A stretch of DNA of 36,284 nucleotides from a virus. The notes beneath the pieces were generated by a model that had not been told where the DNA came from, ran no database searches, and saw only the letters and a program-made list of their open reading frames with translations. How positions within the stretch are numbered: the first letter of the stretch is position 1; each line of letters begins with the position of its first letter. The stretch is from IMG/VR virus record IMGVR_UViG_3300033150_002199, positions 31,296-67,579 of that record, one strand, 5' to 3'. Both the position numbers and the translations under genes were made by a program. Below are positions 28,599-36,072 of this stretch, one piece after another.

Positions 28599-29195
28599 AT
28601 GAAAATTGATTCTCTTCTGGACTATGATGAAATTGCCATATTAATTGACGGGGACATTCCACCGACTACTCTATTAGCAGATCTGGTCGCACATGGTATA
28701 AAACATATAACAGCGATTAGAGTCGATGATGATGAGTTGCCTGCTGATCCGGTAAAAACACGCATGGCTGAAATTCAAAGTGCATATTATGGCGCAAATT
28801 ATATTCATACTACGTCGCATGATATAACCATAGAACCTATTGACTGCGATGCAATTGTAGCGGATGTGTTGCGCGCGGCGAGTATTGCACTTGACCGTGG
28901 CATTGGCGTACTTGTTGATGCACAGTATAACCAATTTAGTGTACCACCCGATGGAGCTCTATTTAAGAATACTGATATTGTACTTGCGCGACCATATTCA
29001 AAATTAACGCTTGATGAAATTATAAAAATAGGTGTTGCATTGGGCGTCGATTATCGTTATACTATAAGTTGTATAAAAGGAAATGATTGCGGAGAATGCA
29101 GCAAGTGCAAAGACCGTATACATGCGTTCATATTAAATGGTTGCATAGATCCTCTTGAAAGCGAATATGGGGGTGAAATAGAATCGACTGTATAG
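28599..29195 (+). CDS. QueC-like protein without the PP-loop
   Basis: 198 residues. The C-terminal half is clearly QueC: SKLTLDEIIKIGVALGV, then TISCIKGNDCGECSKCKDR with zinc ligands Cys158, Cys164, Cys167 and Cys170, and HAFILNGCIDP. The N-terminal half keeps the place of the ATP-binding PP-loop but reads IDGDIPPTTLLADLV where QueC has LSGGxDSTTLL, so adenylation by the standard route seems lost. It follows queE by 11 bases with an AAGGAG site. It might act on a different 7-deazaguanine step, as subunit of the intact QueC-HAD (14081), or be a scaffold. The tmRNA 5' end overlaps its last 27 bases. Confidence 0.75.
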   Translation: MKIDSLLDYDEIAILIDGDIPPTTLLADLVAHGIKHITAIRVDDDELPADPVKTRMAEIQSAYYGANYIHTTSHDITIEPIDCDAIVADVLRAASIALDRGIGVLVDAQYNQFSVPPDGALFKNTDIVLARPYSKLTLDEIIKIGVALGVDYRYTISCIKGNDCGECSKCKDRIHAFILNGCIDPLESEYGGEIESTV

Positions 29196-29524
29196 TTGTA
29201 AGTAAAGGGTGCACAACGAGGTGTCGGATGGCCTCGTAAAACCCCGACAAACAAAATAATTGCTGACAATAGCAACTATAGAATGGCAGCTTAAAGCCAT
29301 TCCGCTACATATTTTTGCCTGTTAAAATATGCAGCGACCGGTAACAGGATAGGGCAATATTCTTAAACTCGGGAGAGTATATGCCGACAATAAACCGAGT
29401 TGCGCGTATGCTGGTCTGGTTTGGAGTCCAGTATTCGCTAAGTTTAAATCCAAACCTATTTGTGTAGACCCCTTTATAAATAAACTATAGCAGGACGTCG
29501 GGGCAGAACCGACCACCTCCACCA
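29169..29524 (+). ncRNA. ssrA: tmRNA
   Basis: Rescues stalled ribosomes and tags the nascent protein. 5' GGGGGTG (29169-29175) pairs with CACCTCC (29514-29520), including a G3-U70 pair for alanine charging, followed by A and CCA. Early AATCGAC matches the conserved TTCGAC-type 5' region, and GGTGCA...CGAGG...CCTCGTAAAA matches the region before the tag in bacterial tmRNAs. The resume codon GCT at 29262 opens the tag ADNSNYRMAA, ending TAA 29292-29294. The total of 356 bases is normal. The T stem GTCGG/CCGAC is paired, but the T loop is GGCAGAA, lacking the usual TTC. It overlaps the QueC-like gene by 27 bases. Confidence 0.92.
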
Positions 29525-29538
29525 TTTTTCTTTTTTTT
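29525..29538 (+). terminator. T-rich run after tmRNA
   Basis: TTTTTC followed by eight T residues directly after the tmRNA CCA. With the tmRNA acceptor and T stems just upstream, it could end transcription in a factor-independent way. No separate hairpin is present. Confidence 0.35.
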
Positions 29539-29551
29539 GGAGCAACATATT

Positions 29552-30142
29552 ATGAGAATCGGAGTCGATATTGATTCCGTTGTTGCAAATACTTCGCTTG
29601 CTATTAGAGATTGGTTCATATCTCATGCAGTAGAATATGATTTCAATGAAGCAGATATTATGCTTATAATACGACTACATCACCGTGGAGTATATTTCTA
29701 CGAAGATCATCATCCCAAAATTTCGAAGAAGGATATGTATAAGATGCTGCGTACGCCAGAATTCTTCAGTGGCATCAAACCATATCGTAATATGATACGC
29801 GCATTTCGGAAGATTAAGACTGACACCCCATATGTTAAATATATAATGGTGACTGGCAGACAGAAAATTAATAATGCGGTTACAAAATCTTGGCTAACAC
29901 GAGTTGGTATGCCCTGGGATGAAGTACATACGGTTGGTCGATATGATAAATCATCTAGAGTAAAAACACTAAATGGATTTGTTGAAGATTGGCCAGGCCA
30001 TATCGAAGAATATCTTAAATATTGTCCGGTAGTAATATGTGATCAACCATGGAATCAGTCTGTCAGAGTTCCCCGCGTATATCCCAATGGACCAGTAAAT
30101 GCCACAGTAAAAACACTCAAGAAAACGATTGGAATACTATGA
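29552..30142 (+). CDS. 5'(3')-deoxyribonucleotidase-like HAD phosphatase
   Basis: 196 residues. RIGVDIDSVVANT holds the HAD nucleophile and acid Asp6 and Asp8. YIMVTGR supplies motif II (Thr), and GFVEDWPGHIEEYL with VVICDQPWNQSV is the motif IV and substrate region of the NT5C family. It would dephosphorylate nucleotides, perhaps shaping the dNTP pool. ATG 29552 has GGAG 10 bases upstream; the longer TTG start contains that site and is unlikely. It overlaps the next gene by 4 bases (ATGA). Confidence 0.75.
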   Translation: MRIGVDIDSVVANTSLAIRDWFISHAVEYDFNEADIMLIIRLHHRGVYFYEDHHPKISKKDMYKMLRTPEFFSGIKPYRNMIRAFRKIKTDTPYVKYIMVTGRQKINNAVTKSWLTRVGMPWDEVHTVGRYDKSSRVKTLNGFVEDWPGHIEEYLKYCPVVICDQPWNQSVRVPRVYPNGPVNATVKTLKKTIGIL

Positions 30143-30435
30143 CAACCGACATAGATGCACATCCACTAGATATCATTGATTCTATATTGGCTATAGCCGA
30201 CGACACGCACAGCGAAGAACTACTAGTAGAGCTGGAGTCATATGCGTGGCGGTTACTGCAGGAATTTACAGAGCCACCGAAAACATTACAAAAAATGCGG
30301 AGGGCAGTTTTCATCGACCCCAAAATCGAATCCAAAACGAAGGTACCAGATAATATACTAAAGGATGCAATCAGGACTATAATATACAAGGAAATGGAAT
30401 CCATCCTGGATTATTTGGTCCAGGAGATGCCCTAA
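30139..30435 (+). CDS. Hypothetical protein (98 aa)
   Basis: 98 residues, mostly helical and acidic: DAHPLDIIDSILAIADDTHSEEL, then FTEPPKTLQKMRRAVFIDP and a C-terminal helix DAIRTIIYKEMESILDYLVQEM. No family is recognised. ATG 30139 overlaps the nucleotidase stop in ATGA fashion, so the two are translationally coupled and may act together; a partner of the nucleotidase is a reasonable guess only. After its stop come about 75 A-rich bases with no gene, then a promoter. Confidence 0.55.
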   Translation: MTTDIDAHPLDIIDSILAIADDTHSEELLVELESYAWRLLQEFTEPPKTLQKMRRAVFIDPKIESKTKVPDNILKDAIRTIIYKEMESILDYLVQEMP

Positions 30436-30513
30436 CTAAAAGAAATGCCAATTGTTTTAGCCTTATGCCATGCCATTTCTCCGAAAAATATAAAAAAAAA
30501 CTAAAAAAATGTC

Positions 30514-30541
30514 TTGATATATCATATAACTACCATATAAT
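30514..30541 (+). promoter_or_regulatory. Promoter
   Basis: TTGATA (30514-30519), 16 bases, TATAAT (30536-30541), then TATG. It lies 41 bases before a small gene with a strong AGGAGG site and probably drives the MazG-like and RNA ligase genes as well. Family member. Confidence 0.7.
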
Positions 30542-30582
30542 TATGATAATTATAAAATGGTTCTTTTTATAGGAGGCAGGGA

Positions 30583-30768
30583 ATGAGGCTTATTGACGAG
30601 CAGGCTCGAGATCGGTATGAATGTATGCTTAGAAAAAGAGAGTCGCTAATTGTCACGCTTCAATACCCAGATGGTCATCGTCGAGAAAATGTCGATATAT
30701 CGGTGCTTTCTTACGATGGTCGACAGAATCTTGAGAAAGCAGGCATTGAAATTATAGTGCAGGAGTAG
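30583..30768 (+). CDS. Small hypothetical protein (61 aa)
   Basis: 61 residues: MRLIDEQARDRYECMLRKRESLIVTLQYPDGHRRENVDISVLSYDGR and a short tail. An N-terminal charged helix is followed by a probable three-strand sheet. No known family. The AGGAGG site 7 bases before the ATG and the promoter at 30514 make it a well-supported gene. It heads a unit with the MazG-like and RNA ligase genes. Confidence 0.6.
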   Translation: MRLIDEQARDRYECMLRKRESLIVTLQYPDGHRRENVDISVLSYDGRQNLEKAGIEIIVQE

Positions 30769-30780
30769 AGGTAACCCCAA

Positions 30781-31134
30781 ATGGCATATCCAACACATGA
30801 CAAAGACCTATATGATCTTACAACCAATTCGCGAGAATATAATACTCTGAAATCCATAATGGAGGAGCTAACGAGGGCAAGAGCCATATGGCCGCGTTGG
30901 CCATCAGATATATTTGAGGCCCTTGCAATCGTAAACGAAGAACTCGGCGAATCACAACAGGCAGCCCTTCAACTTTGCCACGAAAACGGTTCAATCGAGG
31001 CCCTTAGAACAGAACTCATTCAACTTGCTGCGATGGTCATTCGAATGATAGTCGATACACCGATGACGCCATCAGATATAGAAAAATTTAAAGCAATGCA
31101 CAAACCACTTCTACCGCAAATCAATCGTTTGTAA
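30781..31134 (+). CDS. MazG-like all-alpha NTP pyrophosphohydrolase
   Basis: 117 residues, all helical. WPSDIFEALAIVNEELGESQ and ALRTELIQLAAMVIRMI are the two helices with the metal-binding EExxE and E/D-x(n)-A signatures of MazG-like enzymes, here EALAIVNEELGE and ELIQLAA. These enzymes hydrolyse NTPs or modified dNTPs to monophosphates; phage copies may clean the nucleotide pool or lower alarmone levels. In a phage making 7-deazaguanine compounds it could act on odd nucleotides, though that is inference. GAGG is 9 bases before the ATG. Confidence 0.65.
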   Translation: MAYPTHDKDLYDLTTNSREYNTLKSIMEELTRARAIWPRWPSDIFEALAIVNEELGESQQAALQLCHENGSIEALRTELIQLAAMVIRMIVDTPMTPSDIEKFKAMHKPLLPQINRL

Positions 31135-31156
31135 TTGTTATAGGAGAGTTTGTGGC

Positions 31157-32029
31157 GTGGGATATATGAAAATTCCCAATTTGTATAAGGACCAAACCAT
31201 TTTAATGTTTAAGAAATGTTTTGCAATGGAAAAAATCCATGGTACCAGCACGCACATTACATACACTCCTGATGCAAACACGCTTACATTCTTCTCTGGT
31301 GGCGTAAAGTATGAAGACTTTGTGAATTTGTTCGATGTAGAAGCATTGACTCGTACCTTCGCACAGGCGAATTTTCCAACTACAACCACTATATATGGAG
31401 AAGCCTATGGTGGAAAGTGCCAAGGGATGGCACATATATATGGAAAAGATTTGCGGTTTGTCGCATTCGAGGCACAAATAGGTAATTTGTTCTTGGCTGT
31501 TCCGCAAGCCGAAAATGTTGCTACTCGCCTTGGCTTGGATTTCGTTGACTATAAGTTGATTAATACTGATATGAATGAGATTGACGCTGAGCGTGACCGA
31601 CCATCCGCACAAGCCATAAAAAATGGAATGCCGAATGATTGCCCACGGGAAGGGATTGTATTACGCCCCCAAAAAGAATTTAGAGATAATAGCGGTAGGC
31701 GTATCATTGCCAAGCACAAGTCGGTAGATTTTTCTGAGACGGCAACGCCCCGTAAGGTAACAGACCCGAGCAAGCTTAAGCGGCTGGCAGAAGCAAATGA
31801 AATTGCCGATGAATGGGTCACTGAAATGCGCATGTCACATATCCTGGGAAAATTATCGCCAGAAAAAATTACCATCCAAAATACTGGGTTGGTTGTTCAA
31901 ATGATGTTGGAGGATATTTTAGTTGAGGCGGAAGGTGAAATTGAAGATTCCTCAGCCGCGAGAAAGGCAATTTGCCGCCGTGCCGCATTGATGTATAAGC
32001 GGCGTCTCAATCTCGGCCTCGTTACATAG
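31157..32029 (+). CDS. RNA ligase, Rnl2-like
   Basis: 290 residues. CFAMEKIHGTS holds the nucleotidyl motif I KxHG (Lys26-Gly29). IYGEAYGGKCQGM is motif III-like, CPREGIVLRP is motif IV, and RRIIAKHKSVDFSE is motif V with two lysines. The C-terminus SAARKAICRRAALMYKRRL is helical, as in T4 Rnl2. It seals nicks in RNA, for example tRNAs cut by host defence nucleases, which fits a phage with a large tRNA array. GTG 31157 is preferred because AGGAG lies 10 bases upstream; ATG 31166 is further away. Confidence 0.8.
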   Translation: MGYMKIPNLYKDQTILMFKKCFAMEKIHGTSTHITYTPDANTLTFFSGGVKYEDFVNLFDVEALTRTFAQANFPTTTTIYGEAYGGKCQGMAHIYGKDLRFVAFEAQIGNLFLAVPQAENVATRLGLDFVDYKLINTDMNEIDAERDRPSAQAIKNGMPNDCPREGIVLRPQKEFRDNSGRRIIAKHKSVDFSETATPRKVTDPSKLKRLAEANEIADEWVTEMRMSHILGKLSPEKITIQNTGLVVQMMLEDILVEAEGEIEDSSAARKAICRRAALMYKRRLNLGLVT

Positions 32030-32047
32030 GACTAACGGAGGTTTCAT

Positions 32048-32676
32048 ATGAAGATAATTGTACAACGAGCTTTATATGCATAGCAAATGCCGCAATAGTA
32101 ACCATCGAGACTTCCAGAGGACCAATAACACTAGAGATCACAGAGGTACACAGGCCACCAATTGGATTGCTTTTATGGCAACCACCTCGGCCAGACCAGA
32201 TGTTCAACTTAATTGGTACCTCACAATAAAAGAGGCATCCAGCCAAACCCCTATAACTGTACAAAACGCATGGCCGGGTTCACTCGCAGGGGAACGATTC
32301 TCACAGATGGTACCAATTTATGGAGAGCAATTTAATTGCCTTGAGTGGTTTTTCCAGCCACGCATAACAAATACCCTTACGAGCGTTGCAGATGTTGCGG
32401 CTCTTTCCAAGTGGCCAGCGAATGTTCGTTCCATGGTAGTTAATAGCGAAGTCAAAGAACATCTCCGGGAAACAGTGCCCAATCATATTATGATGGCATT
32501 TCCAGTTTGTGGGCTGGGATAATATTGTAGCCTGGCCACCGGAAACCGCATATCATGTCGCGTTTGCCAAACAATTTTCGGGATATTGCAATTTATTAGT
32601 TGTATTACCGGACAATGCAAATATAATAAAAAGGCATTTTATAAGAACAGAAGTATCTTTGGCAGGTAGATATTGA
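32048..32676 (+). pseudogene. Decayed gene with several frameshifts
   Basis: ATG 32048, after a strong CGGAGG site, reads MKIIVQRALYA then stops. Coding-like sequence continues in changing frames: ANAAIVTIETSRGPITLEI (to about 32230), then IKEASSQTPITVQNAWPG through EVKEHLRETVPNHI (about 32235-32490), then FQFVGWDNIVAWPPETAYHV to VSLAGRY and a stop at 32674-32676. Joined, they give some 208 residues. No family is recognised; the resemblance of the first residues to D-aminoacyl-tRNA deacylase does not continue. The next 77 bases have no gene. Confidence 0.5.
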
Positions 32677-32753
32677 ACATGGGCAAATGAAAATTATTGA
32701 AGAGAGAGGATTCCAAAACACATTGACATGATTGCTATAGATTGGAGGTAAAG

Positions 32754-33152
32754 ATGATTACGATTGAGGAAATACGCAAGGCGGCAAAGGCGGTGGATTG
32801 GACAGTAATAAGTCACGATGCATGGTATGAGGATGCAGCGCCGTATGATTGTACTTCAGAAATTATCTTAGCTGCGAACGCGGCAGACTCAGATCCAGTA
32901 GTATGTATAACGCGTGATATTGAGTTTCGCGGCTATGGCTCAGATCTGACCGCCGCTAAGGACCAAGCGCGCAAAAACGTCATGCTGTTTCTCGAGGCCG
33001 TCAGGCGTATGATGGGCAAAGAACCAATAACAACCAAATCAGAAGAAGTCAAACATCTACGGGAACGTATTGCTGCATATGATGCAGCTCTTACTGAAGC
33101 TGTTTTGGCATTTAGTCATTTACGAGATGAATTGCATGGAGATGTAAAATGA
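32754..33152 (+). CDS. Hypothetical protein (132 aa)
   Basis: 132 residues, not recognised. N-terminal MITIEEIRKAAKAVDWTVISHDAWYED looks like a small alpha/beta unit, followed by strands (SEIILAANAADSDPVVCITRDIEFRG) and a C-terminal coiled-coil-like helix (SEEVKHLRERIAAYDAALTEAVLAFSHLRDEL). ATG 32754 is set by GGAGG at 32743-32747, 6 bases upstream. It overlaps the next small gene by 4 bases. The helix-rich tail suggests oligomer formation. Confidence 0.55.
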   Translation: MITIEEIRKAAKAVDWTVISHDAWYEDAAPYDCTSEIILAANAADSDPVVCITRDIEFRGYGSDLTAAKDQARKNVMLFLEAVRRMMGKEPITTKSEEVKHLRERIAAYDAALTEAVLAFSHLRDELHGDVK

Positions 33153-33328
33153 TGGAATTTCGAGAATGGTTTGAGCGGACATTACGAAAGCGAACTAAAC
33201 CTGGCAGGGCAGAACCAATTGAGCATCGTCCTTCGTGCGGTGGTAGAAATGGATATGATATCCTCGAGAAACGGGCTCTTGTAAAGGAAGTTAAACAGGC
33301 ATTAAGAGAAATCAAAGAAACATTATAA
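33149..33328 (+). CDS. Small basic hypothetical protein (59 aa)
   Basis: 59 residues: MMEFREWFERTLRKRTKPGR, a basic middle and a C-terminal helix LEKRALVKEVKQALREIKETL. The ATG overlaps the stop of the preceding gene in ATGA fashion, which is the main support. High in Arg and Lys; no known family or metal site. A second ATG follows directly. It ends 14 bases before the next gene. Confidence 0.5.
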   Translation: MMEFREWFERTLRKRTKPGRAEPIEHRPSCGGRNGYDILEKRALVKEVKQALREIKETL

Positions 33329-33342
33329 CCGCGGGAAATAAT

Positions 33343-33849
33343 ATGCAAGAAATTAATGGCCTAAAACCAGGGATATCAGATGGTTTGATTTTACCATGTG
33401 CAATTTGCCATCGCCGACTACATTTCGATTATATTGTACGTGATGATATTTGGCGAGCCGTGGTACCAAAAGCATTGCGTCAAAATGTTATTTGCTTACC
33501 ATGTCTTGACCGCCTTGCAATAGCACTAGGATATGATATAGGATCTGCTATCCTATCAATTCAATGGACAGGAATTGGAAAAACATTAGTGCTTGATCCG
33601 ATTGTACTTTACCGCTATAATCCACGATGTACTAACAATAAGGATATTGAAGTGAATGAACTTATTAAAAAACAAGCAGCAGAGATTGAGCATCTTCGTG
33701 AGCAGCGTGATTACTATATGGATAGATGTCGAGATTTGCGCCGGCAAGCACGGCTACAAATTCAAGTTCCATCAATTTCGAATTCAACTAAACCGCAACA
33801 TATGTCGGGCGTTATTCCAATGACCCGACGCATTTCTAGAAATGCGTAA
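33343..33849 (+). CDS. Zinc-binding phage protein with a coiled-coil tail
   Basis: 168 residues. Two knuckles, CAICHRRLHFDYIVRDDIW and VICLPCLDRLAIALG, form a zinc site. The layout CxxC...FDYxVxDxxWxxVVP...VxCLxCLDxLA is a small family I know from phages and some bacteria, of unknown function. It extends beyond the usual end with a coiled coil (NELIKKQAAEIEHLREQRD, about 105-130) and a polar tail. A GGGAAATAAT stretch precedes the ATG. It stands among small genes of no clear shared pathway. Confidence 0.6.
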   Translation: MQEINGLKPGISDGLILPCAICHRRLHFDYIVRDDIWRAVVPKALRQNVICLPCLDRLAIALGYDIGSAILSIQWTGIGKTLVLDPIVLYRYNPRCTNNKDIEVNELIKKQAAEIEHLREQRDYYMDRCRDLRRQARLQIQVPSISNSTKPQHMSGVIPMTRRISRNA

Positions 33850-33854
33850 CGAAT

Positions 33855-33959
33855 ATGCATATTGATCAAGCTCTAAACGAAGCAAGAAAAGCACTGGCGG
33901 GAGATGAGAATGGATTGCACCAAGCCCCAAGCCCTGAATGTATTGCATGTCTGCTATAG
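33855..33959 (+). CDS. Very small hypothetical protein (34 aa)
   Basis: 34 residues, MHIDQALNEARKALAGDENG and a tail with two cysteines (ECIACLL). It lies 5 bases after the preceding stop, and its end overlaps the next small frame by 13 bases. No ribosome site is evident. The helix-like start and tight packing make it plausible, but it may be chance. Confidence 0.35.
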   Translation: MHIDQALNEARKALAGDENGLHQAPSPECIACLL

Positions 33960-34078
33960 CAGAAATTGATAGATTGCGATATGCTAATCAATTATATCAT
34001 ATGGCATTGGAGATAATAAAAGGAATTAATAATGAAACGAAGACAGAGACAGGCGGTAATTCTATCGCTGATGGATAG
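33947..34078 (+). CDS. Very small hypothetical protein (43 aa)
   Basis: 43 residues, MSAIAEIDRLRYANQLYHMALEIIKGINNET and a polar tail. It begins inside the preceding small frame and overlaps the next gene by 47 bases in another frame. No clear ribosome site is present. The helical start looks protein-like; the long overlap lowers confidence. Confidence 0.35.
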   Translation: MSAIAEIDRLRYANQLYHMALEIIKGINNETKTETGGNSIADG

Positions 34079-34568
34079 TCTTCTGGAAAAAGGAAGTTGG
34101 TGTGGAGAAATCCATATTCAGAAAGCAACCTATTTTCTGCAAAATCTCGCGGAAGTCCCATTGGATTTCAAATTCATACTATATAAGCATGGTCCCCTTT
34201 CTTTTGATTTGCGTGATGAACTAACAGCCATGTATGCTGACGGCCTCCTTGAATTTAGAATTCAGTGTTGGCCATATGGATCCAGGTTGGTAACAACTCA
34301 AGCAGGAAAAAAACTTGAGACCGATTGGCCAACAACTATTCAGCAATATACAAAATCAATTAGGTATATAACAGATAATCTTGCATCCTATAGAATTGCG
34401 CAATTGGAAAAATTAGCAATGGCCCTCTATATGAAGATGAAATATCCTGATAGCGTAGATTTGTTAAGGGCAAAAGCTATTAATGAACTTAAACCATATA
34501 TCTCTGAGGAAGAGGCAATCAACGCAATTCGGATAGTGGATGAAATATCCAGCCATATGGAGATATAG
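34032..34568 (+). CDS. YwgA/Panacea (SocA)-like protein
   Basis: 178 residues. IHIQKATYFLQNLAEVPLDFKFILYKHGPLSFDLRDELTAMYADGLLE fits the core of the YwgA/Panacea (DUF4065-like) superfamily: IxLQKxxYfxQ...FxxYxyGPxSxxLxxxLxxLxxxGLI. Panacea domains serve as broad antitoxins or adaptor proteins; in YwgA-type proteins the role is less clear. No toxin partner can be identified next to it. AAAAGGAATTAATA precedes the ATG. A phage copy might neutralise a host toxin, which is inference only. Confidence 0.6.
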   Translation: MKRRQRQAVILSLMDSLLEKGSWCGEIHIQKATYFLQNLAEVPLDFKFILYKHGPLSFDLRDELTAMYADGLLEFRIQCWPYGSRLVTTQAGKKLETDWPTTIQQYTKSIRYITDNLASYRIAQLEKLAMALYMKMKYPDSVDLLRAKAINELKPYISEEEAINAIRIVDEISSHMEI

Positions 34569-34584
34569 AAAATATATAATAATG

Positions 34585-34614
34585 TTGACTTGGTGTTTAT
34601 ATTCCTTATATAAT
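34585..34614 (+). promoter_or_regulatory. Possible promoter
   Basis: TTGACT (34585-34590) with TATAAT (34609-34614) at 18 bases, or TATATA at 16 bases. It lies 18 bases before a small gene. Weaker than the main family because of the long spacer. Confidence 0.5.
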
Positions 34615-34632
34615 ACAAAAGAAGGCGCAGAA

Positions 34633-34830
34633 ATGTATTGCCAGCATTGTGTAAAACAAATTGATGAGGTAAAATCGGTTATGGATTCGTTGGGTATGGT
34701 TCAATATCTCTCGGCGATTATTGGCACGAACATGAATGTTGGTGTCGCAATATGCGCGAGGCCGGACATACTTTATCGCTATGAACCGCGGCGCCGGTCG
34801 GCAGATGGAACGCGAAAGGAGCGTGAATGA
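34633..34830 (+). CDS. Small cysteine-containing protein at the GC-rich junction (65 aa)
   Basis: 65 residues: MYCQHCVKQIDEVKSVMDSL with a CxxC knuckle, a hydrophobic middle (YLSAIIGTNMNVGVAIC) and a tail RYEPRRRSADGTRKERE. The AT-rich 5' part looks native, while the last 20 or so codons are GC-rich, as if the end were replaced when the island arrived. GAAGGCG lies before ATG 34633 and a promoter upstream. The stop overlaps the start of the next gene. Function unknown. Confidence 0.5.
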   Translation: MYCQHCVKQIDEVKSVMDSLGMVQYLSAIIGTNMNVGVAICARPDILYRYEPRRRSADGTRKERE

Positions 34831-35990
34831 TGAAAGTGACGGTTGAACATAACGGGATGAAGTGGACAGGCACACTGACGCAGGTTGAGGCGACGCAAAA
34901 ATACAACCGCTTCTGGCCCAAGGGGATTTGGCCCTGGCTCTATCCGGGCGACAAGTACTGGCCGCTCATGGAGAAGACAGGTATTCACTTCGGTGGGATG
35001 CAGTTCTGGTCTATCAAGATGGATCCGCGCAAACGTCCCTGGGCGAGGGATTCCGTGCCCTACATTTGCGAGGTCCAGACAAAGGAACGCAGGCCGTGGG
35101 ATGACCCGGAATCGGACGAGTTCCAGCGCATCATTTCGCTTCACGCGCAATCCCCCGCCTGCTTCGGCTTTAACGTGAACTGCGAGGTGGCGTGGACTGA
35201 AAGGGCGATGCAAATCATTGATATAATCGACGAGACACAGAGCTCTTTGAAGGTATTCACCGGCCCCCTTCGCCATGACCCGGAAGAAAATGGCTTGATC
35301 CTGTGGGATTATGACAATTTTGACTCGATTCTGTCGTGGGTCAACTGCTGGCACCGCGACCGGTCAGGCAACATCGGCGACGATTTCCCCGAAGGCGATC
35401 TATGGTACCTACTCGCCGATGCCGCAAGGTGGGAGGTGCCTCTTGCCGTCTCTGTCCAGCCCTGCCGAGTGGAAGGCAATCCGGAAACCGGTGCGCCGAT
35501 AATCCTCCCGCCAGTGGAGAAGTTCCACCGCGTTCTCCAGTGCGCGGCCAACTATGCCGACGGCCTCTTCTGCTGGAAGTTCGAACAACTGATGATGGCG
35601 AAGGCGGGCGAACTGCCCTTCGAAGGTGACCTGGATGGGATCCTGGGGGCTTTGCGCGATGTCCGACAGAAGCCGCTGTACCGCGAACCGCTGGCGGTTT
35701 CGTTTTCTGCACGAGATTCTGATAGCTTCAACCGGGCTCGCGTCCTATGCCGCGCGGTTGCACGTGCAGGCTATTACCCTGAAAATTACCCTGATGATGA
35801 AAGGCTCTCGTTCACCGACCTGCCGTGGACGGCGGAGGATGAGTGGATTTTTGACCGCTTTCACCATGCGAAACACGCGGACGCGGACGGCACCGAGGGC
35901 GAGCGCCTGGCCGAAATTGAAAGGCGGCTTGCAGATTGGGTGCGCGCTGAGTTTGGGACGCCGGCCGCACCGGTTGTGATGGAGGAATGA
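34827..35990 (+). CDS. Hypothetical protein (387 aa) of the GC-rich island
   Basis: 387 residues, not recognised. Rich in Trp and aromatic residues: NRFWPKGIWPWLYPGDKYWP near the N-terminus, then FGGMQFWSIKMDPRKRPWAR, a middle with LILWDYDNFDSILSWVN, and YADGLFCWKFEQL. The C-terminus has a charged helix (GERLAEIERRLADWVRAEFG). No signal peptide or membrane segment. The aromatic-rich alpha/beta pattern might suggest a carbohydrate-active fold, but no catalytic motif is identified. A GGAG site precedes the paired ATG codons at 34827 and 34830. GC-rich codon use sets it apart from all large genes around it. Confidence 0.6.
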   Translation: MMKVTVEHNGMKWTGTLTQVEATQKYNRFWPKGIWPWLYPGDKYWPLMEKTGIHFGGMQFWSIKMDPRKRPWARDSVPYICEVQTKERRPWDDPESDEFQRIISLHAQSPACFGFNVNCEVAWTERAMQIIDIIDETQSSLKVFTGPLRHDPEENGLILWDYDNFDSILSWVNCWHRDRSGNIGDDFPEGDLWYLLADAARWEVPLAVSVQPCRVEGNPETGAPIILPPVEKFHRVLQCAANYADGLFCWKFEQLMMAKAGELPFEGDLDGILGALRDVRQKPLYREPLAVSFSARDSDSFNRARVLCRAVARAGYYPENYPDDERLSFTDLPWTAEDEWIFDRFHHAKHADADGTEGERLAEIERRLADWVRAEFGTPAAPVVMEE

Positions 35991-35991
35991 C

Positions 35992-36072
35992 GTGGTCTGC
36001 AAATCCTTGTCCTATAGGACCTGGCCGGTTGCGGAAAAGGGGTTAGTGAGCGGGGCGAGTGGTGAAGAATGA
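35992..36072 (+). CDS. Very small protein (26 aa), GC-rich island
   Basis: GTG 35992 has GGAGG (35981-35985) 6 bases upstream and gives 26 residues ending VSGASGEE. It begins right after the stop of the large gene and overlaps the next frame. The good ribosome site is its only support; it may be a leader peptide or a decayed gene. Confidence 0.3.
   Translation: MVCKSLSYRTWPVAEKGLVSGASGEE

Noticed and set aside
32048-32080. D-aminoacyl-tRNA deacylase start (MKIIVQR)
   Set aside because: Only the first few residues resemble that enzyme; no later motif of the family appears in any frame.
34779-35354. Minus-strand frame of 191 codons in the GC-rich island
   Set aside because: High GC content lengthens chance open frames. 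The plus-strand 387-codon frame has the ribosome site and good GC3 codon bias.
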